A stretch of DNA of 64,000 bases, taken from assembly GCA_963978545.1 (NCBI GenBank), contig OZ021727.1, positions 19,933,943-19,997,942 of the forward strand, read 5' to 3'. The first letter of the stretch is position 1. Each line of letters opens with the position of its first letter. Origin of the DNA: Linyphia triangularis (taxonomy: Eukaryota > Arthropoda > Arachnida > Araneae > Linyphiidae). The notes beneath the pieces are model-generated. The model did no database searches. It was given only the letters and a program-made list of their open reading frames with translations, and was not told the origin of the DNA. The position numbers and the translations under genes were made by a program. Positions 1 to 9,543 of this stretch are shown one piece after another.

Positions 1-59
1 AGTCAAATGATCAATAATCAATTTTAAAAAGAACCATGTAAAATTATCGATAGTTTCTT

Positions 60-600
60 GAGTTTTTCCAAGATTTTTTTTTTAAAAGTAATTTTAAATA
101 ATATAACCCATAAAAACAGAGTTTTTAAAAAATCCTTACATGCATTGTCAATTTTTATATTCATTAACACAGCACCGATATCAGAAACATTTCTATTAGC
201 AAAATGTTCGGCAGATTACTTTTCGAAATTTGTTTATTAAAAATTAACGTGAATCTCACATCCAAATATCATCAATTTATTTTGCTTGAAGTAATTTTAT
301 TATTTATTTATTCAAAAAAATGTTGGCAACAGGAAATAGTTTTAACAACGGTCGGTTCAATCTTACTATTTCAACGCGATTGGATGACGGCAAAATGGTT
401 TATTAGTATTTCGTAAAAGCAACCTTTTAGTGAGAGTAGCAGCCCCAAAATTAGAAGGTAGAATGCATTGTCATCGGCATCGAACCTATCTGCCAAGTTT
501 CAGCTCGATTGGATGACGGCAAGGTGGTTGATTAGGCTTCCGAAGATTCTGCCGCAATCAACAAGCACACAAAAGCGAAGTTAATACAAAGAATTTAAAA
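60..600 (+). repeat. dispersed repeat R6, copy 1
   Basis: This stretch matches 62250-62850 over most of its length. Both contain the run 'aatttttatattcattaac', a 'ggcaacaggaaa' block, 'gaatgcattgtcatcg' and a 'cgattggatgacgg' phrase. The copies differ by many substitutions and small indels, so they are old. No open reading frame is shared between them and no terminal repeat was found, so the family is unclassified. The 'ccaagtttcagctcgattgg' type of phrase also resembles wording in the Helitron and R1 repeats here. Confidence 0.6.
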
Positions 601-1104
601 AGGAGTGCTACTTTCAGTTTTTAAAAAGTGTATCAAGCGCACGAGGACTCTATCTTCTTATTCATTGAAAAAGGCTGTTACACTCTTTAACAGGAGTTCC
701 CAATTTATTTAAGCATTGAAATTCACTTTTTAGATGACGAATCTATATTAATAGCATAGAATTTTTTTTTTCCGAGACTAACAGCACTCGTTTTTTTTTT
801 TTTTTTCTGAAAATCTTTTTATGGGCACAATGGGAAATTTGCGAAGAAAAAAATTATTTATAAATAAAAATAATTCTATAAAAATATTTCTTACAAGGCT
901 TGGGTGAAAGGACTCATAAAGTTAAGTTTGGGAAACGTTGCATCATCATCAATTACTGTAAAAGATAATTTCAGGCAGAAAAATATTGAAAATGTTTTCC
1001 AAACTCGGTACTTTCGAAAAATTGGATACTAAACAAGTGCCAGTTGAATAAAAGGCGGGTTGTTTTCTGTCCTTATAAAGCTAGTCGGTTAATACCCTCA
1101 GAAG
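601..1104. other. AT-rich DNA, no feature recognised
   Basis: Homopolymer T and A runs and low-complexity sequence. I see no coding signal, terminal repeat or tandem array. Confidence 0.5.
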
Positions 1105-1375
1105 GTCAGTTATATACTGCTGTCATAAATTAAAGAACCCTAAAGCCAAAAGAAAAAAATAGGAAAAGATTTCTTATTTTGACACTTTCTGATTAATCCT
1201 TAAAAAATAATCTTTCAATTTCATTGAATAACTCAAGTTCTTGGGTAATACAACAATAAAAATTATGTAATTTCAAAGGACTAACGCAAAAGCGTCAAAA
1301 TTGGCTTTTGAAATTTTTTTTTCCTTTTTTGGATTTAGGGCTTTTAAGCTTATGACGGCAGTATAATTTACCCAT
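1105..1375. repeat. short inverted repeat (possible MITE)
   Basis: The left arm (about 1109-1146, 'atactgctgtcataa...ccctaaagcc') is mirrored by the right arm (about 1332-1372, 'ggatttagggctttt...ttatgacggcagtat'). The inner AT-rich segments also pair partly. Arms are near 38 bp with several mismatches. Flanking duplications are not clear, so the class is unknown. Confidence 0.45.
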
Positions 1376-1786
1376 CATAAAGTTCATTTAATAAGCGTTC
1401 GAAAAAGCGTCAAGTGGCAATCCAGCGCTCAACTCTACTCTTATAGTTTCTCATTTAATGAATAGTTATTGTATACATCGAGAAAGATCTACTAAAAAAA
1501 GTACTTTCGTAGAAACAAAATCGGTCAATAAAATATGCAAGAAGCTCTACTAAAGATTCATATCCGAATTTATTATTATTATTGTTATTATTATTATTCT
1601 AGAAGTATGTGGTTTTTTTTTTAAATTGTACAGTTTTTCATATTGAGTTTCTGAATTCCCAGAATATTGATTAAATCATAACTATAAAAAAAAATTATAA
1701 GCTCCAGGGAACTACAAATGATATAAAACCTGTGCTGTATGTCATGGTGAAATGTTTTGTCGATATGAATTCCCATATTAAAATTG

Positions 1787-1962
1787 CCGATCAAACGATA
1801 TAGTGGTTAGCGTGCTAGCCTCTAGACCGTGAGGTTGCGGGTTCGAGTCCCATGTAAGGCATGGATGTTTGTAAATGTGTGTTGGCTTGTCAAATGACGA
1901 ATGTTTCTGCGCATTATAGCCCTCGTGTTGCTGACGGCGCCAGATAATCTGAATACAACCAA
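1787..1962 (+). mobile_element. tRNA-derived SINE, copy 1
   Basis: The head reads like a tRNA: 'tagtggttagcg' matches a pol III A box and 'ggttcgagtcc' is an exact B box. A body of about 100 bp follows, ending in a CAACC tail. The element is flanked by the duplication CCCATATTAAAATTG (1772-1786 and 1963-1977), as expected for LINE-assisted target-primed insertion. The tRNA head looks closest to the His/Asp/Glu type D-arm, but the anticodon stem has decayed. The copy is full length. Confidence 0.92.
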
Positions 1963-1977
1963 CCCATATTAAAATTG

Positions 1978-2449
1978 AATTAAAACCTTACAGCTGGAAG
2001 TACTGAAAATCACGATCAGAAATTCATTCTTTCACTACATGTTCTAACGCCACAATGCATATGGTCGTGCCATATACTAATATTCAATATAAACGATATT
2101 GGCAAATTCGCAAAAATGTAACCCACAATTTCTTAAATAAAACACCTACATTATTTCCGTTAAGAGTAATTCTATAGTATACCACGGATAATTAAACTCA
2201 CTTCCAAAAGTTAAGCACGGAGCGATAAAATGCGAAAATAATTCACAAGTACCGCTTGGATTGACACGAAATTCTGCAAGTAAGTAGCTCTATGCTTATT
2301 CATGAAACCAAACAAAGAATTACAAACGAAGATAAAAAAAAATATTGAATTTTCATAAATTAATAGGACGTCATATTGGCTTCATTAACAAAATAACGTT
2401 TAAATTCAAAACAAACAAACAAAAATACCTAATAAGAGGGTATGCGAGC
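1978..2449. other. AT-rich spacer
   Basis: Non-repetitive AT-rich sequence between the SINE and the Tc1 remnant. Nothing recognisable. Confidence 0.5.
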
Positions 2450-2487
2450 ACACCTCACTTGCATACAAAGTGTACAGCGCGTGATCA

Positions 2488-3019
2488 TGCTTGTTACAAG
2501 ATATGATCAACCACCGCAGAGTCCATTAACCACCATTCCTTCTTTAGGACAGTTTCTAAATCTCTGAGAGGGACTGGAGGTGTGAAACGTCTACATACAT
2601 CACGGCAGAGGACATACCAAAGATTTTCATTTGGATTTCATTCGATACCGTAAAGCCGTCACAGAACCTCGTCAGAAGATTTGCAGGTCGGTGCGATATC
2701 CCAACGAAATCCCTACCCAGACCATGATGCTTCCACAACGGAATGCGTGATGTTCCGGGACCATGTCCCTTTTGTTCCCTCCCCAGACCCTTAAACGCTT
2801 ATCGGGTTGTAGAACAAATCTGGACTTATCTGTGAACATGACGTTGTCCCAATCGGATACAGTCCGATTCACATGCTGGCGGCACCACTTAAATCGTGCC
2901 CCTTTGGATCGGGCGGATAAAGGAACACAAACTCGTGGTACCCGTGCGTACAGACCATTCATGTGTAGCCTTCGACGAACAGTAGTGGCAGGTATCGTCT
3001 TACCAATGGCCGCTGCAAC
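2488..3019 (-). pseudogene. Tc1-like transposase, catalytic part, degraded
   Basis: The upstream half of this block, just after the hAT insertion, encodes the region before and around the first catalytic Asp: an Arg-rich 'VRRRLHMNGLYARVP' stretch, then 'NVMFTDKSRF', where the D is the first acid of the DDE/D triad, then 'GSIMVWVGIS'. After a stop the frame changes and the sequence jumps to the family's C-terminal tail, with 'NENLWYVL' near 2610-2635 and 'EEW'-type residues further on. The segment that should hold the second and third catalytic acids is deleted. The K after TD is also unlike the usual E. This is a pseudogene of a cut-and-paste transposase. Confidence 0.85.
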
Positions 3020-3961
3020 CCAGGGGCGTACTAGGACATAAAATTGGCCCGCTGACTTCAGACTTATGCCGCCTCAATTTTTAATATTATTAATAAAATT
3101 TAGTTTTTAATAAAATGATTCCAATACTAAAATAATTAATTTTAATAATTAAATAGTTTTAATAAATAACGCTTATATTTAAATATTCATACTTAATAAT
3201 TAATATATTTTGTTATTGAAATAATAATATTTAACCCTTGCGCCACACGATTGGATGCCAAACCACGAGAGGACCATTAGGTGTGATGCGGAAATTCGAT
3301 GCAAGGCCAATGACTGTGTTTAGTTTCTATGAAGCAAATCCATAAACACCAGCCGAACCTAAAATGTCTCGTGTTGCTGATTCATCCGCGCGAAAAAGGC
3401 CAGGAGTGCAAAGGGCTAATAATTAATTAATTTTAATAATTGAATTGTTACAAAAATTAGTTTAATTACGTCAAATTTTGTCGGTTTCTACTATTTATAT
3501 TTCCTTGGAGTAAACCTGGTTTCCATATATCATTGATTGTTGTTTGCCGCAAAAACTAAAACAAGAACTCTAAATCGTAAAATAACGTCCAGGATTTTAA
3601 CTAGTAGGTTTATTAAAAAAAATTACACCCGAAATGATAATATTTAACCTTAAATGTAATGAAATAAGTGAAAAGCAATACTATAATATATAAATTTTAG
3701 TACATCTACTTTACTTTGTACTTCTTATCTATCCCCTTCCAAAAAAGGCTTCACTGGGAAAGGGGCAAGCGACCGCTCTTTCAATGTATTGAGCTTTACA
3801 AAAAAAAGTTTAAGGAGAGCATCTCTAATTATATGAAAAATAATGGAAAAACTGAAAAAAAAAAACCACTTCCGTACCAGATCGGCCCATTTTATACAAG
3901 GACTGATCGGTCCGGTGATTGCACCGAACAACCCTATGGTCAGTATGCCCCTGGCTGTAGC
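3012..3961. repeat. imperfect 8-bp target duplication of the hAT-like insertion
   Basis: GCTGCAAC at 3012-3019 and GCTGTAGC at 3954-3961 flank the insertion and differ at two positions. Removing the insertion and one copy restores a continuous transposase frame across the joint, which supports these boundaries. Confidence 0.7.
3020..3953. mobile_element. non-autonomous hAT-like element nested in Tc1
   Basis: The left end begins C-CAGGGGCGTACT and the right end, read on the minus strand, begins CAGGGGCATACT. Short inverted CAGGGG ends with 8-bp duplications are typical of hAT transposons. The 930-bp interior is very AT-rich, holds no transposase, and includes a segment at 3225-3420 of higher complexity without coding sense. 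It lies within the Tc1 transposase gene and is therefore younger than that element. Confidence 0.7.
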
Positions 3962-4005
3962 CAAAGATGTCCCACGTGTGGAGGGTGATCTTCAATTCCG
4001 CTTGG

Positions 4006-4242
4006 CTACAACAGCAATATCGTAACCCTTGGACGACCGGCTACAGGTCTGCGGACAACTGTTTGGCTGGTTTGGAATTGTTTCCATAATCGTGAATTAA
4101 CGAAATGATGAACGCTGAAGAAAAGAGCAACATCTGTGATAGACTGTCCTGTTCCAATGCGTTCTCTAACCCGCCATCGCTCAGAATCTTGCATTCGTCT
4201 TCTGGAAGTCATGCAAACACGTCTAGCTTTAAAACAAATCAT
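4006..4242 (-). pseudogene. Tc1-like transposase, N-terminal DNA-binding domain
   Basis: The minus-strand reading contains 'MQDSERWRVRERIGTGQS' followed by 'RLWKQFQTSQTVVRR' and 'AGRPRVT'. This is the helix-turn-helix and linker of Tc1-family transposases, with the GRPR-type motif that contacts the terminal repeats. The frame breaks after GRPRVT and the next conserved sequence lies in another frame near 3960-4000, just before the hAT insertion. It belongs with the block at 2488-3019. Family assignment is firm; activity is lost. Confidence 0.85.
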
Positions 4243-4390
4243 GCGAATGTTCTAAACACCTTTCATCAGCACTTACACGCAACATGTAACTCTTCACAAT
4301 GCCGACTTCCAGCTTATACGACTGCCAGTTTTTGCATATTTCTCGACTTTAAACCATGACTGGCTGTTACCTAACATATTTGCATACTTC

Positions 4391-4819
4391 CTTTGCAGCA
4401 AATTTCAGTGTCTTTAATTCAGATTAGCTTACAGAAATTAATATTTTCTTCTCTGTGCTTAACTTTTAGAATTGAGTGCAATAAGAAGCATTTCTATTAT
4501 TGCATCCCCCATGTGCTTAACTTTTGGGAGTGTAATATCTTGAAATTCTGATATAGATAAAAGTTTGAATGTTTACAAAAAAAAAAAAAAAAAAAAAAAA
4601 AAAATTAAATACAAAATTGTTTAGTAGAAGTCAATAAAAAAAAAACTATTCCTTTCAACTCCAAACAAACACATTTTTCTCCAAAAAAAAAACATTTTAA
4701 TTATTCCGAACGAAAACTGCGCAGGCGTCGGTGTTGCAGGCAGAATTTTTTTTAGGCTTATTACTATTGTAATTTTTGGCAATTGGCAAGCATTTTGCCT
4801 TGAATTGGACGTCCAGGTG
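4391..4819. other. AT-rich spacer with a long poly-A tract
   Basis: A run of A bases lies at about 4578-4604 within low-complexity DNA. No element adjoining it could be identified, so it may be a retro-insert tail or simple expansion. Confidence 0.5.
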
Positions 4820-5250
4820 TGCAGTGAGTTTTCTTAAAAAATTATGTCGGAACTTTAGGGATAATTTCAAACATTTCAGGAACATTTTGTGGATAATTTC
4901 TAAAAAATGTTAAGGTAATTTTAAAAAAAATTGGGGATAATTTAAAAAAAATAAATTAGACATTTATTTTAAATCTGACATAGGCTCCTTACACAGACAT
5001 TCTATTCGAAGCATGTTTTCATACCGGCAAGAAAACTGCCAATTTTCAAAAAAATTAATAATTAAAATCTCAGAAAAGATTTTCTTCTTTGGAGGATTAT
5101 CTGTGTTTTTTCGCGGATATTCGAGGAAAATCGGGGAATTGTTTTGATTTTTATATTAATTTAGGAATTATCCAAACATTTAAGTACAATTTTAGAAATT
5201 TTAGAGGGCAACAAAAAATTTAAGAAATATTAGGAATTTTACGACGAATG
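4820..5250. repeat. dispersed repeat R5, copy 1
   Basis: It shares a long order of phrases with 45327-45855: repeated 'tttagggataattt' blocks, 'cataggctcc.gacaca', 'actgccaattttt', 'gaggaaaatcggggaatt', 'ttaggaattat', and the closing 'ggaattttacgacgaat'. The left half is internally repetitive around 'gggataattt'. No reading frame or terminal repeat is visible. Both copies diverge strongly. Confidence 0.55.
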
Positions 5251-5579
5251 CTATCCCTGGGGGGGGGTCCTTATGTTCTCCGGTTGAAGATTAACATGGT
5301 TCTTATTTGAGAATAGAGAATAAACGCAGCATATTACAGATACTGGCGTCTCGCGGCCATGGCTATTTAAGTGTTGGACATAATTTGAGTTACGACCACT
5401 TAACATTTTGTCACGTATATTCCTTCCAGAGAACATACTTAATAGACTTAAATAGATACCCTCAACTACAATAATGGTTTGAAATTATCTTGGTAGCGTC
5501 GCGACATTTCGACGACAGAAATAGTTTGTGTCAACTGCATGTGTAAATGTCGCAATCGGATCAAATGGATCCTAATAAC
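5251..5579. other. non-repetitive DNA
   Basis: Balanced sequence without recognisable element. A G run lies at 5260-5267. Confidence 0.4.
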
Positions 5580-5840
5580 ATTGCGAAATTACATGCAAAG
5601 AAAGATAATTCGCCCCAATCACATCGCTTAAAATTGTCGCTTTGTGACATTTATTTATTATCGTCATAAAACTAATCGCTGTCCCCAATTATGATGAATC
5701 GGGGACTTGCCGAGTACAAAGTATTAATAACTGGCAGCAAGGGTCACCAAATTGTCATAATTAAAATAACTGGAGGTTTGTTAATTGCGTCGTGGTAGGA
5801 AACCCTATGGCGAATTGTCATTGCCGCGTCCCTGTCATTA
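5580..5840. other. possible conserved non-coding segment
   Basis: The sequence is of higher complexity than its surroundings, lacks matches elsewhere in the window, and has no open frame. It carries several homeodomain-type cores, such as 'tttattatcg', 'gtcataattaaaa' and 'gttaattgcg'. The suggestion that it is regulatory rests only on this texture. Confidence 0.25.
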
Positions 5841-6046
5841 AAAAAAGTCTTTTTTTTTTTCGATTTCTATAAAAAAACATAAAAGTTTTTTTATTGTAAT
5901 TTAACTGTAGTCATTTTTAAAATGAAATTTCTCGTGAAATTGTAGTTTGCTCCATGCAAATATCTTAACTGAAAGCAAAGATACAAAAATATGAAAGTTT
6001 AGCGAGAATTTTAGAGAGAAATTTATGCTAACTTCCATACCAATTG

Positions 6047-6440
6047 AATTGCCACGGCGAAAAACAATCAGCGTCCAATTTTTTCAAAATCGCGGTATTT
6101 CCTACATCTACATGGTTATACCAGATTAAACACGCAAAGTCAACTGGCAAATAAATATCATCGCACGTGAAATTTTGAGGGTTTATGATCGTGGATCCGA
6201 GTAAAGAACGACCAAGGACCACGCCCCTCCCAACGAAAATGATCCTAGTTCAGACACAAACTTTACTGTATTCATTTTTGTAACAAAAAAAAAACAAATT
6301 TTTTTTTTTTTTTTGTTAAATAAACAATTCTTCTTTGTTTTCATTTCTCAGCCCTGAGACTTGAAAATTTAGCTCAGCTTTTCTTGATAATTGAAAAAAA
6401 ACGGACTCCTAATCGTTCTTTGCCGTAATCCTTCAATTAG
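6047..6440. mobile_element. TIR element R4, copy 1 (enlarged)
   Basis: The left end 'ccacggcgaaaaacaatcag' mirrors the right end 'ctaatcgttctttgccgtaa'. Internal phrases are shared with 6837-7086 and 32424-32664 ('aaatcgcggt', 'tggcaaataaatatcatcg', 'gaaattttgag'). This copy has about 150 bp of extra sequence in its right half. A MITE-type DNA element is likely; the class is undecided because the target duplication is not clear. Confidence 0.6.
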
Positions 6441-6461
6441 TTTAATCATTAAGATAATCGT

Positions 6462-6832
6462 AATTTCTTCCTATATGGGTCAGGATACTTATACACACAC
6501 ACAAAAAAAATCAACTTCATAAAAATAATAAAGTAAAAGTAGGTGCCTTATTTATTATTCAAACATAAAAACAGTGTGTTAGAAATATATGATGTTAAAA
6601 CAATGTTCTTTGACACTGGTGTCCCATCAATCAACCATATCAATTCATTCGCTCATTAAAACAATCCTAATTTATTCCTATTTTGGTCAGAATACTTACA
6701 AAAAAAAAATTCGACTTCGTACAAATAAGAAAGTAAAAGTAGGTGCCTTATTTATTATACAAACATAAAAGCAGTGTATTAATATTATACGATATTAACA
6801 TAACGTTGTTTAACTCTAGCATCATCAATCAA
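6462..6832 (+). repeat. tandem duplication, unit about 210 bp
   Basis: Two consecutive copies (about 6462-6640 and 6672-6832) share 'ggtcaggatactta', 'gtaaaagtaggtgcctta', 'ttcaaacataaaa', and 'cagtgt', in the same order. They lie exactly between two copies of the R4 TIR element, so R4 and this unit may have been duplicated together. Confidence 0.7.
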
Positions 6833-6836
6833 AATT

Positions 6837-7086
6837 GAAGGACCACGGCAAAGAACGGTCAGAGTCCAATTTTTTTCGAAATCGAGGTTTTTCCAGCCAT
6901 CTACCATGCTATAGCAGATAGTTTAACCACGCAGAGTCCTCTGGTAAATAATTATCATGGTAATTGAGATTTTGAGCAACCATTTACCTCCACCCTGATA
7001 CTAGCCCAGAGTCTTGAAACTTTAAATCAGCTTTTCTGAAGAATTGAGACAAACGGACTCTGATCGTTCTTTGCCGTAGCCATTAA
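6837..7086. mobile_element. TIR element R4, copy 2
   Basis: The ends are inverted repeats of nearly 28 bp: 'accacggcaaagaacggtca' on the left and 'tgatcgttctttgccgtagc' on the right. At about 250 bp with no coding potential it looks like a MITE. Copy 3 at 32424-32664 has the same ends. Confidence 0.75.
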
Positions 7087-7319
7087 AGTGTCAGCAGTTT
7101 TGAAGAGAAATCCCAGCACTATCCGCGGGAAAAAAGTTTTAAAGCATCATACATTACTGCATACAAATTTCCAAAAAATAATTCTAAAATTAAAGATTTT
7201 CGAATTTTTAGTGCCAGACCCCCTTAAATGCGTACCTAAAAAATTTGTCCGAGGTCTGCGAACGCTGACCAGTACGGCGATATAATGTCAATTAAAGGCA
7301 CCCTAATGTCAATGCCTAC
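7087..7319. other. spacer downstream of the candidate exon
   Basis: AT-rich sequence. If the exon call at 7320-7505 is right, this would be intron on the minus strand. Confidence 0.35.
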
Positions 7320-7505
7320 CTTCCTGTGTGTTGTCCTCCGACTGTTCTCCGTCGCTGGACTCCCCCATGTCCGAACAGGGCTTGTCCTCAGTACGCGGAT
7401 GAATAGGCCGGCCCCTGGGATGCCAAGCTGGTTGCCACAGCAGTCGCCACAATCCCGCCTTTGTCCCTCCTTCCGCCTCCTCCCCTCCTCCTTTGCGGAA
7501 GGTGC
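7320..7505 (-). CDS. candidate internal exon of an unidentified host gene
   Basis: On the minus strand a pyrimidine-rich tract followed by 'ttggaacag' (a good 3' splice acceptor) precedes a GC-rich block, and the block ends with 'caggaag' followed by 'gtaggc' (a good 5' donor). The block is 186 bp, a multiple of three. It is much richer in G and C than its surroundings and is not repeated in the window. Two frames are open across it. One starts Thr-Phe-Arg-Lys after two bases, is rich in Gly, Trp and Pro, and closes with the acidic stretch 'SDMGESSDGEQSEDNTQE'. The other is Arg/Lys-rich with a 'CGDCCGN' cluster. I do not recognise either product. It could instead be a fragment of a GC-rich repeat or a 5' leader. 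Confidence 0.4.
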
Positions 7506-7602
7506 CTGTTCCAAGAGAGAAGAGATGGTTATCACACACAGTGTTAAACACTATCAAAATACGTTATGGCGTGGTTGAATGTGCATATTCATCAATAAAT
7601 TG

Positions 7603-7790
7603 GCCGACCAAACGGTGTAGTGGTTAGCGTGCTAGCTTTTTAGACCGCGAGGTTGTGGGTTCCGAGTCCCGTGTAAGGCATGGGTGTTTGTAAATGTATG
7701 TTGGCTTGTCAAATGACGAATGTTTCGGCGCAATATAGTCCTCGTGTTGCTGACCGCGTCAGATAATCTGAAAATAACCAACCAACCAAC
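7603..7790 (+). mobile_element. tRNA-derived SINE, copy 2
   Basis: Full-length copy with A box, B box ('ggttccgagtcc', one base inserted) and an AACC tail of three to four repeats. It is flanked by CATCAATAAATTG (7590-7602 and 7791-7803). The B-box insertion probably weakens pol III transcription of this copy. Confidence 0.92.
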
Positions 7791-7920
7791 CATCAATAAA
7801 TTGATCTATATATTACCGGCAATGTATTAAATCCGCCATTCTATAGCTTGGCATTTAATATAATCTCGAAAACTAGCCGGCAAAGTATAAAACGATTAAA
7901 CATTTCACAGATTGCCTATA

Positions 7921-8573
7921 GACTGAGAGGCGACTGCAATTTTTGAACCCCATAGAACATCATTTTGAATTTTTTATAGAAATTGGAGAAAAGTGAGTAG
8001 ATTACGAATCCACTGGTCTGCGGTGGCAAAAATGGCCGAAACTGGTCAAAAATCGACTTTTAATAAGTTGAACTAAATTCAATTGCCAAATGCGCCATAA
8101 CTTGCCAAATTATGAGCATTTTTTTTTTTTTTTTGGTAACCCTCACTCTTTAATTTTCAATTAAGAAGGTTGCAGACGATTCGGATGAGTGGCTATGACC
8201 TACTTGCATCTTTCACAAATAAACCAAATTGGTAATAAACATTACGTCACTGATGACGTAACTTATGTAGTCAATTTGGCTTACTTTTAAAAGATACAAG
8301 TTTTCCGAGCCAGAGGTCAGAAATCATTTGCGCTTTTTTTCATTGAAAATCATAATGCAGTGGGTTGCCAGACGAAAAAGTTTGTTCTCTTTTTGGCAAG
8401 TTATGACATATTTGGCAATCGGATTTTAGTTCACTCATTCCAAGTCGATTTTTGATCATTTTCGGCCATTTTCTCCACGGCAGACCAGTGGATTCCTAAT
8501 CTACTCACTTTTCTCCAATTTCTATAAAAAGTTCAGAATGATGTTCGATGGGGTCCAAAAATTGCGGTTGGAC
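7921..8573. mobile_element. foldback element FB-A, copy 1
   Basis: The whole 653 bp is an ancient palindrome. The outer 210 bp of each side are closely mirrored, starting 'gactgaga' on the left and ending 'ggac' on the right. The inner parts pair more weakly, and the centre near 8243-8262 holds a palindromic 'acgtcactgatgacgt'. A TA dinucleotide flanks each end (7919-7920, 8574-8575), as for Tc1/mariner-type MITEs. The right tip lost a few bases. No protein is encoded. Other copies lie at 51523-52181 and 54768-55429. Confidence 0.85.
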
Positions 8574-8639
8574 TACTAGGCATTCAATAAAATGCCAAAC
8601 GACCATGGGCGCCGACAGGAAGGAGCAAGGGCCGTGCAC

Positions 8640-8966
8640 TTGCATTCCCTGGATTTTGAAAATTAAAAATAATACGGAGAAAAGTGGTAAGATTCACTGG
8701 AAATATGAGGCGTTGAGAGCCATAACAGACCATCTCACCATTGGTTTTTTGCTGTTTCAATCCAGTTGTCACAAAACCATTCATTCTCGGAACAATTCAT
8801 GCCCCATTTGATCCATTGTGGCATGAACGGTTTTGAGAGAACAGGGTTGAAACAGCAAAAAAACAAATGGTGGGGTGGTCAGTTTTGGCTCTCAATGCCT
8901 CATATTTCCAGTGAATCTTACCACTCTTTTCCATATTATTTTTAATTTTCCAAATCCTGGAAAATG
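8640..8966. repeat. long palindrome (foldback), arms about 130 bp
   Basis: Left arm (about 8645-8775) and right arm (about 8837-8965) share 'ggattttgaaaattaaaaat', 'gtggtaagattcactggaaa' and 'tgaggc.ttgagagcca' in opposite orientation. The spacer itself pairs ('ttcatgcc' with 'ggcatgaa'), so almost the whole segment can form one hairpin. A further small hairpin, 'aaatgtggtttat' with 'ataaaccacattt', follows at 8963-9016. The element starts 67 bp after FB-A copy 1. Confidence 0.8.
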
Positions 8967-9139
8967 TGGTTTATCTAAGAGCAAACTACTCCACAATTGC
9001 AATAAACCACATTTGGTCCGTTCCTTCCAGAATGGTTTTGAAAAAAAAAGTGAGAGAGAGATCAGATAGTGGGATGATTCGATTTGGCACTCAACGTCTT
9101 GTAAGTATGATATAAGTTTAAATCTTCCCAAAGAAACTA

Positions 9140-9543
9140 CTAGACATTGTAAAAAAAAAACAGCCAAGTCAGCCAGAAAAAGTTTTATGAAATCTAATTT
9201 TTGCCACCAAGCGGCCGCGTTTAGTTTCTTTGGGGTACTTGTACACAATGTACGAATGGGATACTTCTACATAGGCAATCAAAACTTGGCAGGCTACAGT
9301 TATTTCGGATTAATCTCATTTCATTTGCTTCAGTTACTTTGCATTCATTGCACTGAATTGAGATTAATTTTATAAAAACTCTAGCCTGCCAAGTACTGAT
9401 TGCCTGTTTACAAGTACCCCACTCGTACATTGTGTACAAGTACCCCAAAGAAACTAAACGCAGACGCTTGGCGTCAAACATTAGATTTCATAACTTTTTC
9501 TGGTTGACTTGGCGTTTTTTTTTGTTTTTTTTACAAAGTCTAG
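9140..9543. repeat. long palindrome (foldback), arms about 160 bp
   Basis: Left arm 9140-9297 and right arm 9382-9543 are inverted copies. They share 'ctagac.ttgtaaaaaa', 'gccaagtca.ccagaaaaag', 'gcgtttagtttctttggggt' and 'acttgtacacaatgtacga'. The spacer also pairs ('attaatctca' with 'tgagattaat'). Identity between arms is high, so this copy is younger than FB-A. No coding sequence or target duplication was identified. Confidence 0.85.

Larger units (their letters stand above)
2450..4390 (-). mobile_element. decayed Tc1-like DNA transposon, split by a hAT-like insertion
   Basis: Two transposase blocks on the minus strand (N-terminal at 4006-4242, the rest at 2488-3019) belong to one gene interrupted by the element at 3020-3953. 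The outer limits are approximate: weakly similar ends near 'tatgcgagca' (about 2454) and, read on the minus strand, 'tatgcaaata' (about 4390) may be the worn terminal inverted repeats. The transposase has frameshifts, stops and an internal deletion, so the element cannot move itself. Confidence 0.8.

Noticed and set aside
1787..1870. tRNA gene suggested by A and B boxes
   Set aside because: The same head occurs in eleven copies with a SINE body, AACC tail and target duplications, and its anticodon arm does not fold as a working tRNA.
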